From Caldilineaceae bacterium (GTDB taxonomy: Bacteria; Chloroflexota; Anaerolineae; Caldilineales; Caldilineaceae): a stretch of DNA of 64,000 bases. Position numbers and translations under genes: made by a program. This document shows, piece by piece, positions 59,893 through 64,000 of the stretch (its first letter is position 1; every line of letters begins with the position of its first letter). Location of the stretch: contig JAHBVH010000011.1 of NCBI GenBank assembly GCA_019637645.1, positions 71,070-135,069 of the forward strand, given 5' to 3'. The notes under the pieces were generated by a model, which was not told the DNA's origin, did not search any database, and was given only the letters and a program-made list of their open reading frames with translations.

Positions 59893-60846
59893 TTACCGCA
59901 CCCGGCTGCGCGCTCCTGGGACTGGCGTATGCCGCAGGGCATCTTCGATGACTTGCCGGGCTGTCACATTTTTGATGCGCGCCGAGGGGCTGACGATCAG
60001 CCGGTGCGAGAGGGTAGGTTCGGCCAATTGTTTGACATCATCGGGCAGCACATAGTCGCGCCCTTCAATGGCGGCCAAGGCACGTGACACGGCAAACAAG
60101 GCCAAGCTACCACGCGGGCTGGCCCCCAAATAAATATCAGGATGATCACGCGTGGTTGTCACTAGATCAACAATATATTCTTTGACCAAATTGTCTACAT
60201 AGACCGTCCGCACAGCACGCTGTGCTTCCACTAATTCCTCGATCGTCACCACCTGCTCTACATCCTGGATAGGATGATGCTCGGATTGACGATTGAGCAT
60301 ATCGACTTCATGGGTCTTCAACGGATAGCCCAACCGGATCCGCATCATAAAGCGATCGACCTGCGCTTCCGGCAAGGGGAAGGTCCCTTCATATTCAATA
60401 GGGTTTTGGGTGGCCAATACCATAAAGGGACGCGCCATCGCATAGGTAACGCCATCGACCGTAATTTGTCGTTCTTCCATGGCCTCTAATAAGGCCGCCT
60501 GTGTTTTTGGTGTCGCGCGATTAATTTCATCAGTCAAGACAATTTGCGCCATAATCGGGCCAGGCCGAAACTCAAATTCCTGGTTCTTTTGGTTATAGAT
60601 ATTCACGCCAGTGACATCACTGGGCAACATATCTGGTGTAAATTGAATCCGGCGAAAGGTAGAGCCAATACTACGCGCAATGGCCCGTGTCAACATTGTC
60701 TTCCCCACACCGGGCACATCCTCGATCAGCAGATGGCCTTCACAGAGCAAGGCCAGGAGGGTTAAGCGGATTTCTCCTTGTTTCCCAATAATCACCCTTT
60801 GGACATTTGAGGAGATTCGATTCGCAACGGATTGGACGATTTGCAT
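59893..60846 (-). CDS. MoxR family AAA+ ATPase
   Basis: The 317-residue protein has Walker A G46-V-G-K-T50 in E-D-V-P-G-V-G-K-T and Walker B D106-E107 in L-T-D-E-I-N-R-A. It also shows the MoxR-specific [22 protein letters not shown]. It is a chaperone-like ATPase that works with DUF58/VWA partners. I chose ATG 60846 because the conserved region starts there; the upstream extension of 53 codons lacks similarity. The tandem gene order moxR-DUF58 is a common operon. Transglutaminase and other usual neighbours are absent here. Confidence 0.93.
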   Translation of the reverse strand: MQIVQSVANRISSNVQRVIIGKQGEIRLTLLALLCEGHLLIEDVPGVGKTMLTRAIARSIGSTFRRIQFTPDMLPSDVTGVNIYNQKNQEFEFRPGPIMAQIVLTDEINRATPKTQAALLEAMEERQITVDGVTYAMARPFMVLATQNPIEYEGTFPLPEAQVDRFMMRIRLGYPLKTHEVDMLNRQSEHHPIQDVEQVVTIEELVEAQRAVRTVYVDNLVKEYIVDLVTTTRDHPDIYLGASPRGSLALFAVSRALAAIEGRDYVLPDDVKQLAEPTLSHRLIVSPSARIKNVTARQVIEDALRHTPVPGARSRVR

Positions 60847-61354
60847 GAGCGCCCCCAGTAAAAGTAGTTTATTTCGTTCGCCCAAGCCAGGGCATTTTCT
60901 AGCATTTAGCGTAGATCTATCATACAAGGCATAGTCGTTACACCATAGGCGATAATTGCCTAAAAAGGTGTACGAGCGCGTACAAAAGGCCACCGATTTA
61001 GCCATTTTGAAGTTGCCTTCATTGCAGTTGAGCGTCTAACAATACCGTATTTGCCGAGAGAGAGCAAACCAGCTTTCCATTGTTTCAGCTTATCTTAGAA
61101 CCGTCCGCCCTACGCGATATCACGCGTCCACACCTAGCCAGTTTTCGGAAACTGGTTAGGTGTATCAGTGGCCTCAGTGGGCGGCAGAACGCAAAACTAG
61201 CGGAACGCCATCGCAGCAAATCGCGTAATCCCTCAACGGATCGACACCTAATCGCTAGGCGGAATCGCGCTTGGGCCTGCCCTTTGGTATAATGGCAAGC
61301 GACAATATCCAGCATGCACACATTGCATGCACTTTACTCGACCTAGGTTGAAGA
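60847..61354. other. Intergenic region between divergent genes, about 508 bp
   Basis: It has a hairpin related to the dispersed palindromes (61131-61162), a short inverted repeat TAGGC...GCCTA near 60949 and no supported gene. Promoters for moxR and the large + strand gene must lie here but I cannot place them. Confidence 0.55.
61131..61162. repeat. Hairpin related to the dispersed palindromes
   Basis: A 14-bp stem with one wobble pair (CACCTAGCCAGTTT and partner) and the loop TCGG. The inner CCAGTTT-loop-AAACTGG has the layout of the family core, although the outer sequence differs. Confidence 0.55.
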
Positions 61355-64000
61355 ATGGGAATGGGCATGGAGCTATACGAATACCCCAGACCAGCCAATG
61401 ATACAGGCATTGGCATTCATTGGTCAACTGGCTATGCCACTGCCATTGGCATGCGCAAGATTCGGGACTTCTGGATTCCCGAAATGAAAGCCTTGGGCAT
61501 CAAGTGGGTCAAAATTTACAACCACGATGGTGCGCTTGATTTTGCCGAACTATTACTGGCCGAAGGCTTTATGCCCATCGTCCGCATCTATCGCCCCACG
61601 CCCAACCCCAGCCGGTTAGATGTCAAGGAAGTAGTCCAGATCGACGCCTTTCTGCGCGCGGGGATTCGCTATTTTGAATTTAACAGCGAACCCGATCGCG
61701 ACGCCGAATGGAAGGGGGGCCGCATGCCCGCCAACGGGCTAGCCTTGGTGGTTGAAAATACCATCGCCAATCTCGAGATCATCCTGGAACGCGGGGGAAT
61801 GCCCGCTGTGCCAGCCGTCTCGAATGGCAGCCGCTGGGATCTGGTGGGGAAAATTGTCGCGGCTGGGCGCAAAGATCTCTTTGCTGGGCCAGTCTGGCAG
61901 GCAATCCACAACTATGCGCGCAATCGGCCACTCGACTACCCCTATGATATCGGCAATCAAGAAGGCGCGGCCTACACCTATCGCTTCTATCAGACGATTG
62001 AGGAGGAAGCCTGGGGTGAAAATGCTTGGCGAGGCCGCTCCCTGGAAGAAGTCAACCGTCTTCGCCGCGACCGTAGCAATCCCGGCGCGACGATCATGGA
62101 CGATCCCGCTGGCTGGCTGGCCTATGAATATTTTGACACCCTCAATCGCAAACATTTGGGCCATAGCCTGCCCCTGCTCTCAACCGAATGCGGCTACCTT
62201 GTCAGCGAAGATGCCGACCCCCGCTATCCGGCCACCAGCCCCGATCTCCACATGGCGCAAACCCTGGAAAGTTGCCGGATGATGATGGGCACCAGCCAAC
62301 GGTTTGCCCCCGCGCCCGACTACTATTTTTGCGCCGCTTTTTGGCTGTTGGCCAATGCTCAGTTGGGCAGCACCAGCAGTTGGTGGGAAACCCATGCCTG
62401 GTACAGCGAGCGCTGGGCCACTGGCGTCCTGCCCGTGGTCTATGCCCTCAAAGCAGAACCCAAAGTCGCCCGGCAGTGGCGCGGTGAAGTCGCCGACGAT
62501 TTGATCACCCTCCATGGGACGGTCGCCTATGCAGGTGACTACCGAACCTTGGTATTAGAAAAGAATGGCCAGGAAAGAGCACGCGTCACGCTTGACAGCA
62601 ACAGCCATTATCTTATTCCCGAATTGGGGCCAGGTTCCTACCTGCTACGCATTCCCGGGACCGCGGTAGAAGAGGCCATTGAGTTAAGCCCCGGTCAAAA
62701 AGAGCTGATCGTCAACTTAGATTTGACCCCTGCCCGTCCGGCCATGAACCAAAGCCGGATCGAAGGCACCGTGCGCGGCGGTTCTGGGGCAGTCCTGCTC
62801 TTGGTGCGGGCTAGCGATGGCGAAGAGTGGGTCACCATGGCCCGCAACGATGGCAGTTTCCGCTTCATTGATCTGCCGCCCGGTGAATATAGCCTGCGGG
62901 TCAGCCCCGAGGGGAGCCGGATCGATCGCATCGTGCTGGATGGCTTGAATCAACGTCAAGTCGAATTAGCTGTAGCCGGCTGGGGCTACACCATTCGTGC
63001 CACTCCTGAGCAAGCCAATGTTACCCTAGTTGCTTGCATCGTCGAAGGGTATCGCAATCTCCCCGTGCAGATCCACGCAGGCGATTGGAGTAGCGAGGTG
63101 GTCTACACCGGTAGCGCGCCAGAGCTAGGTCAATTTGGCTGTACATTGGGGCCATTAGAAAACGGCCACTATATTCTCGCCGTCGATCAGGTGCCCACTG
63201 GGGATGGCACCACCCAGCTCGAAGCGCGTGTGCATGTTGATCTCAAAAGGGCCGCCTTGGTTGAATTTGTCTTCACCGACTTGACCACGCCAACGCCGAC
63301 CCACAACGCGCAAATTACCGGGCGTGTTATTGGGGGCACGGGGCTTATCCAAGTCTATCTCTTGGATAGCACGGGACACCGCCAAGAAACGCAGGTGGAT
63401 GAACAAGGTGAGTTCCGCTTTCCCGAGTTGGCCGCTGGCCTCTACACGGTTGCCGTGGCTGGTTACGAAGCAGAAGCGAGCCAAGCGGATATCGCGCTCG
63501 ATGGAGCCAATCATGTTCAGGTTGAATTGCGGTTGCCCCTTGCCCAACTCGACCAACCCAGCGCGCCCGCGAATCGGCATAGCCTGATCAAGGGCAGCGC
63601 GCCCAACGCCGCCGGCCGCATGGCGCGGCTCATTGACACGGTCGGCAATGAATATCAACAATTTATTGATGCCGACCATCATTTTCAATTTCATGGCCTG
63701 CCCGCTGGCACCTATACCCTGACCATTGAATTGGGCTACGAACAGGCGAACTTGGTCGTTGATGGCAGCAATGGGCTGGAGATCTTCTTTGCCGAACTTT
63801 CGCCCATTTGGGAGGCGGAAGTCACCAGTGCGGGCTCCATGCCTGGCTATAGCGTTGTGCGTGTGGAAGTCGAAGGACTGGCCGATCTGCCTGTCCACAT
63901 TTGGAAAGACGACTGGGAAGGGATGATGCGGCGCACCGGCAGTAAGCGCGATTTGGGGCCCTATGTGCTGGAATTTAGCCCGTTGGGCCCAGGCCGCTAT
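61355..64000 (+). CDS. Large glycoside-hydrolase-like protein with CarboxypepD-type repeats, 3' end outside window
   Basis: An open frame of 882 codons runs off the window. Residues 1 to about 390 look like a TIM-barrel clan GH-A type glycosidase. Candidate acid/base Glu112 is in E-F-N-S-E-P-D and nucleophile Glu278 in L-S-T-E-C-G-Y. From about 400 onward come several beta-sandwich repeats of the CarboxypepD-regulatory/Cna-B kind, each with the pattern I-x-G-x-V, G-x-F-x-F, L-P-x-G-x-Y (for example from residues 469, 654 and 745). Start ATG 61355 begins M-G-M-G-M-E; two further in-frame Met codons exist, and no signal peptide is seen, so export is unsure. The catalytic assignment is inferred from motif position only. 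Confidence 0.8.
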   Translation, partial: MGMGMELYEYPRPANDTGIGIHWSTGYATAIGMRKIRDFWIPEMKALGIKWVKIYNHDGALDFAELLLAEGFMPIVRIYRPTPNPSRLDVKEVVQIDAFLRAGIRYFEFNSEPDRDAEWKGGRMPANGLALVVENTIANLEIILERGGMPAVPAVSNGSRWDLVGKIVAAGRKDLFAGPVWQAIHNYARNRPLDYPYDIGNQEGAAYTYRFYQTIEEEAWGENAWRGRSLEEVNRLRRDRSNPGATIMDDPAGWLAYEYFDTLNRKHLGHSLPLLSTECGYLVSEDADPRYPATSPDLHMAQTLESCRMMMGTSQRFAPAPDYYFCAAFWLLANAQLGSTSSWWETHAWYSERWATGVLPVVYALKAEPKVARQWRGEVADDLITLHGTVAYAGDYRTLVLEKNGQERARVTLDSNSHYLIPELGPGSYLLRIPGTAVEEAIELSPGQKELIVNLDLTPARPAMNQSRIEGTVRGGSGAVLLLVRASDGEEWVTMARNDGSFRFIDLPPGEYSLRVSPEGSRIDRIVLDGLNQRQVELAVAGWGYTIRATPEQANVTLVACIVEGYRNLPVQIHAGDWSSEVVYTGSAPELGQFGCTLGPLENGHYILAVDQVPTGDGTTQLEARVHVDLKRAALVEFVFTDLTTPTPTHNAQITGRVIGGTGLIQVYLLDSTGHRQETQVDEQGEFRFPELAAGLYTVAVAGYEAEASQADIALDGANHVQVELRLPLAQLDQPSAPANRHSLIKGSAPNAAGRMARLIDTVGNEYQQFIDADHHFQFHGLPAGTYTLTIELGYEQANLVVDGSNGLEIFFAELSPIWEAEVTSAGSMPGYSVVRVEVEGLADLPVHIWKDDWEGMMRRTGSKRDLGPYVLEFSPLGPGRY

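Overview
The window is 64 kb of bacterial chromosome of moderate to high GC with mostly long genes on both strands. The gene set suggests Chloroflexota (class Caldilineae or Anaerolineae-like): ATP-type PEP carboxykinase, a SAM-I riboswitch controlling metY-metX-metW, a cold-shock gene followed by a glycine-rich RRM protein, an ECF transporter with fused ATPases, Thr/Pro-linked SH3b proteins, FG-GAP/UnbV lipoproteins and CarboxypepD-like repeat proteins. This assignment is inference from gene content. No phage, plasmid, IS element, CRISPR array or rRNA was seen.

Layout. 1-3000: a 5'-truncated SDR dehydrogenase, the stranded C-terminal tail of an enolase-superfamily enzyme, a YdcF-like protein and an M20 amidohydrolase. 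3.0-7.0 kb: a YtcJ-like amidohydrolase, an Rpn-type nuclease with a 12-bp coding repeat, and a PAP2 phosphatase with a long acidic N-terminus. 7.2-11.0 kb: two ABC exporter half-transporters whose NBD motifs are complementary, as in asymmetric heterodimers. 11.2-14.9 kb: an MBL-fold hydrolase coupled to a small, probably frameshifted gene, a Gfo/Idh/MocA oxidoreductase and an NAD-dependent epimerase. 15.1-19.0 kb: a sugar ABC importer (binding lipoprotein and two permeases) with a promoter and operator-like palindromes. 19.1-21.6 kb: a polytopic protein coupled to an FG-GAP/UnbV lipoprotein. 21.8-28.3 kb: proB, then an ECF module (EcfA1A2 fusion, P1/DmpA-type Ntn hydrolase, EcfT, S component) and a GNAT. 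28.5-32.1 kb: pckA and an AspT/YidE-type transporter. 32.1-38.2 kb: an HD-GYP response regulator, an SDR, a MobA-like nucleotidyltransferase, coaBC, a UGT-like glycosyltransferase and xpt. 38.2-41.0 kb: three membrane-anchored proteins. 41.4-44.1 kb: tsaC with two glycan glycosyltransferases. 44.4-46.0 kb: cold-shock protein, RRM protein and a VOC enzyme. 46.3-49.6 kb: a nitroreductase-like protein, a polysaccharide pyruvyl transferase and a GT2. 49.7-55 kb: tyrS and the riboswitch-controlled met operon. 55.0-61 kb: a Nudix hydrolase, a membrane beta-propeller protein, two tRNA-Ala genes, rph, and a MoxR/DUF58 pair. 61.35-64 kb: the start of a large glycoside-hydrolase-like/CarboxypepD protein running off the end.

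The most unusual structure is a dispersed family of intergenic palindromes. Three copies are exactly 75 bp, with ends GTTACGC/GCGTAAC (diverged in the third copy) and a central long-stem, three-base-loop hairpin. Two are degenerate full-length copies, one of them carrying a nested insertion in its loop. Further hairpin-only relatives lie at gene ends and once inside the sugar-transport operon. This looks like a non-autonomous mobile repeat (MITE/REPIN-like) that may have been co-opted as terminators. Other points of interest are a structured leader before the P1 hydrolase, a start-less frame translationally joined to pckA, three 18-bp direct repeats beside a 20-bp palindrome between the tRNA genes, and ATGA or TAATG junctions at eight places.
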